Shown: positions 33,200 through 40,920 of the stretch, piece after piece
How positions within the stretch are numbered: the first letter of the stretch is position 1
Layout of the letters: every line of letters begins with the position of its first letter
Source: an uncultured Acidimicrobiales bacterium
Lineage (GTDB): Bacteria; Actinomycetota; Acidimicrobiia; Acidimicrobiales; Aldehydirespiratoraceae
Assembly: GCA_951812975.1 (NCBI GenBank)
Contig: CATOTC010000005.1
Coordinates: 306,773 to 370,772, forward strand
Length of the DNA: 64,000 nt
Direction of reading: 5' to 3'
Notes under the pieces: model-generated
What the model was told of the DNA's origin: nothing
The model's database searches: none
What the model saw: only the letters and a program-made list of their open reading frames with translations
Position numbers and translations under genes: made by a program

Positions 33200-34447
33200 A
33201 TGAGGTCGAGGACTGTGACGAACACACGCGTGAGTCTCATTATTCCTGTGGGCTTGTTCACGCTTGCGGCCTCGATCGGGATGGTCTTCGCGCTCTTCCA
33301 TGAACTGCGCGATGCACACGGTCTGAGCGACGGCGCGCTCGGTTGGATCGCCGGAGTGTCCTTCTTCGCCGCGGTCGCTTCGCAGATCCTGATCGCGCCC
33401 TTTGCGGACAGGGGCTACGCACGCCGGGTCATGGTGTTGTCGGTGCTCAGCGGAGTGGTCGCATCGCTGATCTTCGCGGTGGCGTCGGAGGCTTGGCAGT
33501 TCGTCGCCGCACGGACGGTTGCCGGGCTTGCCTTCGGCGCCTTCCTGCCCGCGGCGCAGGCCCTGTTCACCGCAGCAGATCCCGAACGCGCCGGACAGCA
33601 CCTCGGTCGACTCGCCGGGATCCAGACTGCAGGCTTCATCGTCGGCCCCGGAATAGGCGCCGGTCTCGTTGCAGCCTGGGGCCTCGACGCTCCGTTCTAT
33701 TGCCTCGCCGCCGCCCTGGCACTGCTGGTCGGTCCGATCGCCACGACACATGTAGACGAAGTTGTCTCTGACGGCCCTGCTCTCGGACCGTTGCGGAACA
33801 CCGCCGACATGCTTCGCACGATGGCGAGAATCAGTCGGCGTCGAGAAGCGCTGGCTGCCGCGATACTGAGCGCGGCACTGATAATGCCGGCCGGAATGTA
33901 CGAGGCGATCTGGGCGATCTTCCTGCATGACCTGGGCGCGTCGACCACGTTCATCGGCGTCAGCCTGGTGCTGTACGGGTTGCCGTTCATGATCGCCGCG
34001 CCGATCGGAGGGCGGCTAGCGGACCGCCACGGACCGATGCGGATCGCCATGGCTGCGCTGGCAGCGATCATCCCGCTCACCGTGGTCTACGGACATCTCA
34101 CCGTGCCGCTGCTGTTGATGAGTCTGGCCATGATCGAGGGCGCCGCCAACGGTCTGGGGATGCCGTCGGCCCAGACGCTGATGGCCACGTCCACCAAACA
34201 CGGGGAACGGGCGACCGGGCAGGGGCTCGCAGCCGCAACAGGACAGCTGGCAGCAGGGGTGAGCGCGTTGGTGGCGCCCAGACTCTTCGAGAATTACGGT
34301 CCGGAGTGGACCTTCTTCTGGGTCGCAGTCGCGATCCTGGTACTGGGCACGCTCGGATTCGCGGTCGGTTTCAGCGGCCGCACCAGGAGACAGACCGTTC
34401 CTATCCGCACCTTCGGCCTGTTGCGAATCCGCGGAGGCGGCCGCTGA
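33200..34447 (+). CDS. MFS transporter
   Basis: A 415-residue protein with about 12 hydrophobic segments. The loop-2/3 motif appears as FADRGYARRVMVLSVLSG and its second-half copy as GGRLADRHGPMRIAMAAL, the standard MFS A-motif. Start could be ATG 33200 or GTG 33215; the latter has GAGG 5 bases upstream. It is a single gene flanked by repeats and a convergent amidohydrolase. Substrate unknown; sugar or drug efflux are both possible. Confidence 0.87.
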   Translation: MRSRTVTNTRVSLIIPVGLFTLAASIGMVFALFHELRDAHGLSDGALGWIAGVSFFAAVASQILIAPFADRGYARRVMVLSVLSGVVASLIFAVASEAWQFVAARTVAGLAFGAFLPAAQALFTAADPERAGQHLGRLAGIQTAGFIVGPGIGAGLVAAWGLDAPFYCLAAALALLVGPIATTHVDEVVSDGPALGPLRNTADMLRTMARISRRREALAAAILSAALIMPAGMYEAIWAIFLHDLGASTTFIGVSLVLYGLPFMIAAPIGGRLADRHGPMRIAMAALAAIIPLTVVYGHLTVPLLLMSLAMIEGAANGLGMPSAQTLMATSTKHGERATGQGLAAATGQLAAGVSALVAPRLFENYGPEWTFFWVAVAILVLGTLGFAVGFSGRTRRQTVPIRTFGLLRIRGGGR

Positions 34448-34477
34448 GCGGCCAAGGCCCCTCCCTCGGCCGGCCGG

Positions 34478-34579
34478 CTCAAACAGACCGGCTGGTCAAC
34501 GCCAGACCGCGCGTCTCAGACCGTCAGCCTCAAACAGGCCGGCGGGTCAACGCCGGGCCGCCGACCGTCGATCTCAGAC
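34478..34579. repeat. Two imperfect 51-bp direct repeats
   Basis: Copies start at 34478 and 34529, each beginning CTCAAACAG and sharing GGTCAACGCC. A partial third copy (GGCGGGTCAGGGCC) runs into the 3' end of the convergent amidohydrolase gene, which suggests that the repeat arose from that gene's end. Confidence 0.7.
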
Positions 34580-35752
34580 GGCTCGGCGGGTCAGGGCCAG
34601 GCCGTTGTCGCGCATGATCTTGCGGATCTCAGAAGAGTCGAAGCCCTCCAGGTCGTGAACGAAGTCTGTGGGCTCGGGCAGGCCCTCGGCGTGGGGCCAG
34701 TCCGAGCCGAACAGCATGTGGTCCGCACCGATCTTGCCGCGCAGGTCCAACAGGTCGTCCTCGTAGTAGGGCGACACCCAGACCTGACGGGAGAACACCT
34801 CGATCGGGTCCTCGGCGAACATGTGCTTCTGTTGCCGGTAGGTCTTGTCGAACTTCTTGAACAGCGGTTGGACCCACTCCGAACCGGTCTCGATCGTGGC
34901 GACCCGGATGTTGGTGTGCTCGCTCAACACTCCCTCCCCGATCAACGAGGCGAGGGCATCGCTGATCGGCGAGTAGGTGAGCAGCGACTTGAATGCGTTC
35001 TGGCGGAACGACTCGAACTCGGCAGTCATCCCCCAGTAGTCGCTGAGGAACTCGTATCCGGCGTCGCCGGAGTGCATGGCCAGGGTGATGCCGTGGGAGT
35101 TCATCTTCTTCCAGAACGGGTCATGGGCCGGGTCGCCGAGCGAACGGCGCCCTCCCCTGCCGTCGGGCACCGACGAGGGGCGCATGTTGACCACACGCAC
35201 GTCCTGTTCGATCATCCAGTCCAGTTGGTCGAGGGCCCAGTCGACGTCGGCGAGCGTGATGTACCCCGCCGCGAAGATGCGGTCCTGATAGGAGAATCCC
35301 CAGTCCTCGTGAATCCACTTGTTGAACGCCGCGAAGGCTGCAAGCACCGCTTCGGTGTCGTGGTCGAGCGAGGACTCCATCCCCACGCCGAGGGTCGGGA
35401 ACAGGAAGCACGCCTCGAGGTTCTGGCGGTCCATCACTGATATTCGCTTGTCGCGGTCACGGTACTCGTCGGGGATGGGCACGAGTTCCCCGAAGGCGGC
35501 GACGATGTCGTCTCTGGCCACTCTGCCTCGGAAGTAGTCGTCGAGGCAGCCTGGTCGGGCTACGGGGTCGAATGTCGGGTTGGGGATGAACCGGTTGACC
35601 CTGCCTCCGACAAGCAGCCTCTTGCGCCCGTTGATCTCGGCCCACTGCATGCAGCGCTTGTGCATCTTGGGGTCGACGTGGCGGATGAAGGCGTCCTCCG
35701 CCTCGTAGTAGTGGTTGTCGGCGTCGAACGCCTTGAAGTCGAGTGCAGCCAT
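34574..35752 (-). CDS. Amidohydrolase-family protein (metal-dependent hydrolase)
   Basis: A 392-residue TIM-barrel hydrolase of the amidohydrolase_2 type. The first metal site is altered: FKAFDADNHYYEAEDAFIRH has D-x-D-x-H-Y in place of DxHxH. Later pieces are ITLAMHSGDAG (His on strand 5) and MLFGSDWPHAEGLPEP (Asp on strand 8). Relatives decarboxylate or hydrolyse aromatic and lactone substrates. It is followed on the minus strand by the MFS 3' end; its upstream neighbour is a second member of the same family 51 bp away. Confidence 0.87.
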   Translation of the reverse strand: MAALDFKAFDADNHYYEAEDAFIRHVDPKMHKRCMQWAEINGRKRLLVGGRVNRFIPNPTFDPVARPGCLDDYFRGRVARDDIVAAFGELVPIPDEYRDRDKRISVMDRQNLEACFLFPTLGVGMESSLDHDTEAVLAAFAAFNKWIHEDWGFSYQDRIFAAGYITLADVDWALDQLDWMIEQDVRVVNMRPSSVPDGRGGRRSLGDPAHDPFWKKMNSHGITLAMHSGDAGYEFLSDYWGMTAEFESFRQNAFKSLLTYSPISDALASLIGEGVLSEHTNIRVATIETGSEWVQPLFKKFDKTYRQQKHMFAEDPIEVFSRQVWVSPYYEDDLLDLRGKIGADHMLFGSDWPHAEGLPEPTDFVHDLEGFDSSEIRKIMRDNGLALTRRAV

Positions 35753-35803
35753 GAAGCCACTCTACGCACGCCGCACGAACCGGCAAAAGTTGACGGCCGG
35801 CAG

Positions 35804-36979
35804 CTACAAGCCGTAGATCCGGGCGGCGTTGTCGTGGAGGATCTTCTGCAGGGTGGCGTCGTCGAGCGAGGACAGAACGCTGTTGGCGTAGTCGCGGGGG
35901 TACTGCGCGGGCGTGGCCGGCCCGGGGAATTGACAGGTGGGGTGCGGGTAGTCGGTCTCGTACAGGACGTTGTCGGGGTAGAGCTCGATCGCGAACCTGG
36001 CCGACGCCTGCTCGAACCAGAAGCAGCCGTAGATCTGCCGCTTGAAGTACTCGCTCGGCAACAGGTCGTATTCGGGATGCTCCAACGTCACTCCCCCGTT
36101 CCGCCATTGCCAGTCGAACGATTCGAGCGCCCCGGGGATCCAACCGGTGCCGCTCTCCACTGAGACGAGCGTCAGGTCCGGGAAGCGGTGGCATACACCG
36201 CCGAAGACCAGGTCTGCGATGCAGCGCATGTTGTCGAGGAAAATCAACGACGACACCTTGGCGAAGTTGGTCATCCAGCCCAGATCAGCGGTGTCTTGGA
36301 ACTGCGTGCCCATCGATCCGCCGCCGACATGGAAGCTCACCGACACACCGGCCTCCTGGGCAACCGACCAGATCGGGTCCCAGTGCCTCGATCCCAACGG
36401 GGGCATCCCGTGGTCCTGGGGTTGGTTGCAGAAGTTGATGGCGCGGTGCCCCGCATCCACGCAGCGGGTGATCTCCGCCACGGCGAAATCGACGTCCCAG
36501 AACGGCACGGCGGTCACGCCGACGAGGCGATTCCGGTCGGCGACGGTCCAGTCCGACACCCAGTCGTTGAAGGCCCGCACGCACTCCTTGACCACCTCGG
36601 GTTCACCCATCTTCATGAAATAGGCGTTGCCGAAGCCGCCGACATTGGGGTAGAGCACCTGGGCGCGAATGCCCTGATCGTCCATGAACTTGAGTCGTTC
36701 ACCACTGTCGTACATCGACGGGTGGATCTCGTCGAAGGTGTTGGGAACCTTCAAGGGCATGATGCCGTCGAAGCCTGCCATGGAGTAGAAGCCGGGCTGT
36801 CCCAGACGGTTGCCGTCGCACATCCACACGTCCTGACCGTCGATGCGTTCCACATGGGGAACCTTGTCGTGCATCGACGCCGGGGTGCGGGCGGTCCAGA
36901 CGTCGGGCGGTTCGGTCACGTGGGTGTCGACGTCGATGACATCAAAGCGTTGGAAGAGGTCGGTGGTGTTCACAGCCAC
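35804..36979 (-). CDS. Amidohydrolase-family protein, second copy
   Basis: A 391-residue amidohydrolase_2 relative of the gene at 34574. It has D-V-D-T-H-V-T-E-P at strand 1, VSFHVGGGSMG at strand 5, VSVESGTGWIPGALESFDWQW and LYETDYPHPTCQFPGP at strand 8. The pair probably forms one operon (51-bp gap) and acts in the same degradation path, for example decarboxylation or hydration of ring-cleavage products. Substrate not inferable. Confidence 0.87.
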   Translation of the reverse strand: MAVNTTDLFQRFDVIDVDTHVTEPPDVWTARTPASMHDKVPHVERIDGQDVWMCDGNRLGQPGFYSMAGFDGIMPLKVPNTFDEIHPSMYDSGERLKFMDDQGIRAQVLYPNVGGFGNAYFMKMGEPEVVKECVRAFNDWVSDWTVADRNRLVGVTAVPFWDVDFAVAEITRCVDAGHRAINFCNQPQDHGMPPLGSRHWDPIWSVAQEAGVSVSFHVGGGSMGTQFQDTADLGWMTNFAKVSSLIFLDNMRCIADLVFGGVCHRFPDLTLVSVESGTGWIPGALESFDWQWRNGGVTLEHPEYDLLPSEYFKRQIYGCFWFEQASARFAIELYPDNVLYETDYPHPTCQFPGPATPAQYPRDYANSVLSSLDDATLQKILHDNAARIYGL

Positions 36980-37376
36980 AAGACTCGCACCACTGCAACC
37001 ACCGGCGCCACCTCAGCGCAGATCACGCCGCAGACCACACCCCCAAAAGGGACTTGGGTCCGGCTAGCAAAATCGCCAACCGGACCCTGTTTTCCCTGGA
37101 GGGGGACGGGAATGAAGTTCCCGAGTCTGAAGCATCCGGCCCTGCGCCCAGATGACCTCGAACCCAGACACAACCCTAGTGCAAGAATCCAACGGTGTTC
37201 AACATTTAAGCAAAGAAACCGCAATGAAAAAGTAAAGAACTGGGGAAAACCCGAAGCCAACTATATGTAAACATCATGAAACATCACTGAACTTTGCGTG
37301 CAGAACCAACGAAAATACTTCGCTCGCGTTTCGATACTTGTCACAATCGGTGCCGTTCGGCAGCTTCCACGGGGTT
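36980..37376. other. 397-bp gap without a gene
   Basis: Both flanking genes are on the minus strand. The left half has a hairpin at 37056-37087. From about 37170 to 37330 the sequence is clearly richer in A/T than the rest of the window and contains no convincing ORF. It may hold the promoter of the amidohydrolase pair and a 5' leader. Confidence 0.6.
37056..37087. terminator. Stem-loop, possible terminator or leader hairpin
   Basis: GGGTCCGG (37056-37063) and CCGGACCC (37080-37087) form a perfect 8-bp stem with a 16-base loop, followed on the plus strand by TGTTTT. On the minus strand, the direction of both flanking genes, it lies about 290 bases after the SDR stop and 80 bases before the amidohydrolase start, so a leader-RNA role is as likely as termination. 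Confidence 0.4.
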
Positions 37377-38168
37377 CTAGGTGTCGTAGAACTCTCCGGC
37401 ATTGACCAACAGGCGTTGCCCAGTGATCATCCGAGCACGGTCCGAAGCGAAGAACACAGCCGCCTCGGCCACATCCGCGTCGGTGGGCATCACCCCCAGA
37501 GACATGCCCTGAGCGATCTCGTCGCGCACCTCTTCTGCGGTGATGCCCCGTTCAGACGCCTGCCACTCACAGAACATCTTCACGTTGGGCCCCCACATCC
37601 AGGTGGGGAGGACCGTGTTCACCCGGATTCCCTGCGGGCCGAGTTCCGCCGCCATGTTGCGCGCCATCGACAGCAGCGCGGACTTGGCGGCCGAATAAGC
37701 GAACTGCGGGATAGCAGGCACCGGTTTGAGCGATGCCTGCGAACCGATCAACACGACCGATCCACCCCGCTCATTGGCCGAGAACGTCGGCGTGACCGAA
37801 CGGACCACGTTGACCGCTCCCAACGCGTTGATCTCGAGCACCTTCCGCAGTTCGTCATCGTCAAGGTCGGCAAAGGTCCCAACGGTTGCGTCCATCGCAG
37901 CAACGTTGATCACCGCATCAAGACCGCCGAAGCGCTCCACACCTCCGCTCACCGCGGTTTCAAGCGACGCCCGATCCATCATGTCGGCCCCAGCAACGAG
38001 AATCCGTTCGCCTGAGGCGTCGAGTTCGCCGGCCGTGGCTGTGAGGCGCTCCAGGTTGCGGGCGACCGCGACCACGTTGGCACCGTCACGCAGGGCTGCC
38101 GCAGCACAGGAACGACCGAGTCCCGGCCCGACCCCCACCACCATCACTGTCGAGTTCTCAAGAATCAT
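37377..38168 (-). CDS. Short-chain dehydrogenase/reductase
   Basis: A 263-residue SDR. The cofactor loop VGVGPGLGRSCA departs from the standard TGxxxGxG but keeps the spacing. Ser143 in LIGSQAS and Y158-S-A-A-K162 are the catalytic residues, and FFASDRARMITGQRLLVNAG closes the fold. It lies 12 bp after the unknown gene at 38181 on the same strand. It may oxidise the hydroxyacyl product of the MaoC-type hydratase; this is inference. Confidence 0.88.
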   Translation of the reverse strand: MILENSTVMVVGVGPGLGRSCAAAALRDGANVVAVARNLERLTATAGELDASGERILVAGADMMDRASLETAVSGGVERFGGLDAVINVAAMDATVGTFADLDDDELRKVLEINALGAVNVVRSVTPTFSANERGGSVVLIGSQASLKPVPAIPQFAYSAAKSALLSMARNMAAELGPQGIRVNTVLPTWMWGPNVKMFCEWQASERGITAEEVRDEIAQGMSLGVMPTDADVAEAAVFFASDRARMITGQRLLVNAGEFYDT

Positions 38169-38180
38169 TGCATCGCTCCT

Positions 38181-38984
38181 CTACCAGAGTTGGTCTGTGT
38201 AGGTGTCGGTACCGACGATCGTCGGCAGGAAGGGTGCGGCATAAACCACCTCGCCGAGTCCGCTCGCCGAAATACCGTCGGCGTAGGCACGGAACCTGTC
38301 CCAGACCGCGGTCGGTTCGTCCTCCAAGAAGAAGCACTGCAACTGGCGGTCGGTCGGCCCCGGCGGCATGCCCAGATCCATCGGGGCACGATCGGTGTCG
38401 CCGCTTGATGCGTCCTGATAGTGCCACGAGACCATGCTGGCGACCGGCGAGTCGACCATCAGCGCCGGCACCGCCTCATCGTTGAGATGCGCCACCAACT
38501 GCTCCTCGCTCACACCGTCTGCCGGGTCGACGGCCACCACCCCGAGCCCTTTGTAGGGATGGTCAAACGCCAACTCGACCGGGACAGGGTCGGCGTCGCG
38601 GTAGTGGTAGCCCGGGCGCTCCAACAGCACGGTGTGCGCATGAACACGGTTCGGGAAACCCCGGTTGTTCTGGTAGAGCCACACGACCTGGTCCGAAGCC
38701 CAGGCGAAGTGTTCGTCGTGGCCTCCTTCGAGCACGTAGTAGATCGCCAGATAGGAGCCGGCCTCGACCGGGCTGGCCACCGGCGTGTCGCCGCGCGGAA
38801 AACGAAGGTCCTTCAGTTCCTTGGTGGCGACCCAGCGCTTCCCCGCGAAGAGCTTCGGGCCGATCATGCAGCCCGCGTAGAAATGGTCGCGTTCATACCA
38901 GCGGTTGTATTCGACTTCGTAGCCCTTCTCGGGATCGACCATCGTGAACAGCATGGAACCGACTCTGATGGGGTGATCGTTCAT
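38181..38984 (-). CDS. Conserved protein, possibly DABB/EthD-like
   Basis: A 267-residue protein with no strongly recognised domain. The start VGSMLFTMVDPEKGYEVEYN followed by RWYERDHFYAGCMIGPKLFA resembles the first strand and helix of the dimeric alpha-beta barrel (EthD/DABB) fold, and a second similar segment starts near GLGVVAVDPADG with F-L-E-D-E-P-T in the middle. It may thus be a tandem of two such modules. It is in a probable operon with the SDR. Function unknown. Confidence 0.6.
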   Translation of the reverse strand: MNDHPIRVGSMLFTMVDPEKGYEVEYNRWYERDHFYAGCMIGPKLFAGKRWVATKELKDLRFPRGDTPVASPVEAGSYLAIYYVLEGGHDEHFAWASDQVVWLYQNNRGFPNRVHAHTVLLERPGYHYRDADPVPVELAFDHPYKGLGVVAVDPADGVSEEQLVAHLNDEAVPALMVDSPVASMVSWHYQDASSGDTDRAPMDLGMPPGPTDRQLQCFFLEDEPTAVWDRFRAYADGISASGLGEVVYAAPFLPTIVGTDTYTDQLW

Positions 38985-39031
38985 TCCTACTCCCTGGATA
39001 GTTGCGGCGTAGCCGCCAAGAGTCCCAGAAA

Positions 39032-39502
39032 CTAGCTGTCAAATACAATCCGACCGATCCATTCGGCGACCAACGCTGGTTTGGAGGCACCCTCGATCTC
39101 AACGGTGATCACTCGGGTAATGTTGACCGCAGCTCCCTTCAGTTCCACGCTGCCGACCACGCTTCGGGTCCGAACCCGGCTGCCCGATCTGACCGGGTTG
39201 AGAAACCGGACCCGGTCGAAGCCGTAGTTGATGCCCATCATCACGCCGTCGAGGGCCGGCAGGTCCTGCTCGATCGACGCGGTGAGATGGGTCAGCATCG
39301 ACAGCGTCAGGAAACCGTGCGCGATCGTCCCGCCGAATACCGGCGTCGCCCGCTGCGCGTCGATGTGGATGAACTGATGGTCGATGGTGCAGTCAGCAAA
39401 CTCGTTGATCTGTTCCTGGGTGATCTCAAACCAGTCACCGTGGCCCTCGTCGACACCCTCTCTGGCTTTGAGAAGTTCGTAGGCTTTCGCTGCGTTGCTC
39501 AT
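39032..39502 (-). CDS. MaoC-family dehydratase
   Basis: A 156-residue hot-dog protein of the R-specific enoyl-CoA hydratase type. The hydratase motif is present: ITQEQINEFADCTIDHQFIH with catalytic Asp and His, then FGGTIAHGFLTLSML. C-terminal strands match the family. It would hydrate an enoyl-CoA; the SDR at 37377 could act on the product. It is divergent from ino1 with a 111-bp gap. Confidence 0.9.
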   Translation of the reverse strand: MSNAAKAYELLKAREGVDEGHGDWFEITQEQINEFADCTIDHQFIHIDAQRATPVFGGTIAHGFLTLSMLTHLTASIEQDLPALDGVMMGINYGFDRVRFLNPVRSGSRVRTRSVVGSVELKGAAVNITRVITVEIEGASKPALVAEWIGRIVFDS

Positions 39503-39613
39503 CGGAGTCTCCTTGGCTGATTGTCTGATTCAATCGTCTCGACCCTCGCGACTCTAGAACGAACCCGCGCCCCGCGACACTTCGAGCACCGCTCGTGCTC
39601 ATATGCTCAACAA

Positions 39614-40915
39614 ATGACTGCTCGTGACATTGCACCTCCCACCGGCAAGCTCGGAGTGCTCACACCCGGGATGGGTGCCGTAGCCTCCACTTTCACCGCC
39701 GGTGTTCTCGCCGCCCGCCAGAGCGGTGAAGCCCCGCTCGGTTCTGTGAGCCAGATGGCCCACATCCGTCTCGGAACCCGGGACGAGAACCGCAATCCGC
39801 TGATCCGCGACTTCGTGCCCCTCGCCCGCCTCGACGACATCGTCTTCGGTGGTTGGGATCCGATCTCAGCCAACGCCCTCGAAGCCGCCCGAACCTGCGG
39901 AGTTCTCGAGGAACGCGACCTGGCCCCGATCTCAGCGGAGATGGAGGGCATCGTCGCCATGGACGCCGTGTTCGACCAGCGCTGGGTCAGCCGCCTCCAC
40001 GGGGCCCGGGTCAAGACCGAGACCAACATGTGGGATCAGGCGATGGCCCTCATGTCGGACATAGAGAACTTCCGCATCGAGAACGACTGCGAGCGTCTGG
40101 TCATGGTGTGGTGCGGTTCGACCGAGGCGTTCCAGGAGCCCAGCGAGGTCCACGCCACCATCGAGTCGTTCGAGAACGGACTCAAGAACAACGACGACAA
40201 CATCTCGCCGAGCCAGATCTACGTCTACGCCGCCTTGCAGTCGGGTGTTCCGTTCGCCAATGGCGCCCCCAACCTGTCGACGGACCTTCCGTGCATGATC
40301 GAGCTGTCCCATCGCAACCGCGTGCCGATCGCCGGCAAGGACTTCAAGACCGGTCAGACCCTCATGAAGACCCTCATCGCACCCGGCCTGAAGGCTCGGA
40401 TGCTGGGGCTCCGCGGCTGGTACTCCACCAATATCCTGGGCAACCGGGACGGCGAGGTTCTCGACGCTCCGGAGAACTTCAAGACCAAGGAGGAGTCGAA
40501 GCTGGGGGTGCTGCACACGATCCTGCAGCCCGAGACCTACCCCGAGCTCTACGGCAACGTCGACCATGTCGTGCGGATCAACTACTACCCGCCGCGTGGC
40601 GACAACAAGGAGGGCTGGGACGCCATCGACATCTTCGGATGGATGGGCTACCCGATGCAGATCAAAATCGACTTCCTCTGCCGCGACTCGATCCTTGCTG
40701 CTCCGATCGTCCTGGATCTGGCGCTGTTCATGGATCTGGCCGCACGCGCCGGTGAGTGCGGCGTGCAGGAGTGGTTGAGCTTCTATCTCAAGGCGCCGCA
40801 GTCCGCCGGCGATGTTCCTGCTGAACAGGACCTGTTCATTCAGCAGACCAAGCTGAAGAACACTCTGCGCGAGTGGATGGGCGAACCCGCCGTCACCCAC
40901 TCCGAGGCCGGCTGA
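39614..40915 (+). CDS. ino1: Inositol-3-phosphate synthase
   Basis: A 433-residue NAD-dependent enzyme making inositol 3-phosphate from glucose 6-phosphate. Signatures are LGVLTPGMGAVASTFTAGV at the N-terminus, FGGWDPIS, MVWCGSTEAF, the SHRNRVPIAGKDFKTGQTLM motif with catalytic Lys, and LRGWYSTNILGNRDGEVL. The in-frame extension upstream of 39614 lies in the promoter region and has no family match, so 39614 is the likely start. In actinomycetes the product feeds phosphatidylinositol and related molecules. The gene stands alone, convergent with the CoA transferase gene. Confidence 0.95.
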   Translation: MTARDIAPPTGKLGVLTPGMGAVASTFTAGVLAARQSGEAPLGSVSQMAHIRLGTRDENRNPLIRDFVPLARLDDIVFGGWDPISANALEAARTCGVLEERDLAPISAEMEGIVAMDAVFDQRWVSRLHGARVKTETNMWDQAMALMSDIENFRIENDCERLVMVWCGSTEAFQEPSEVHATIESFENGLKNNDDNISPSQIYVYAALQSGVPFANGAPNLSTDLPCMIELSHRNRVPIAGKDFKTGQTLMKTLIAPGLKARMLGLRGWYSTNILGNRDGEVLDAPENFKTKEESKLGVLHTILQPETYPELYGNVDHVVRINYYPPRGDNKEGWDAIDIFGWMGYPMQIKIDFLCRDSILAAPIVLDLALFMDLAARAGECGVQEWLSFYLKAPQSAGDVPAEQDLFIQQTKLKNTLREWMGEPAVTHSEAG

Positions 40916-40920
40916 TCGAC

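Noticed and set aside
36980..37376. Known riboswitch in the gap before the amidohydrolases
   Set aside because: I could not match the sequence to any riboswitch consensus I know; only a simple stem-loop is clear.
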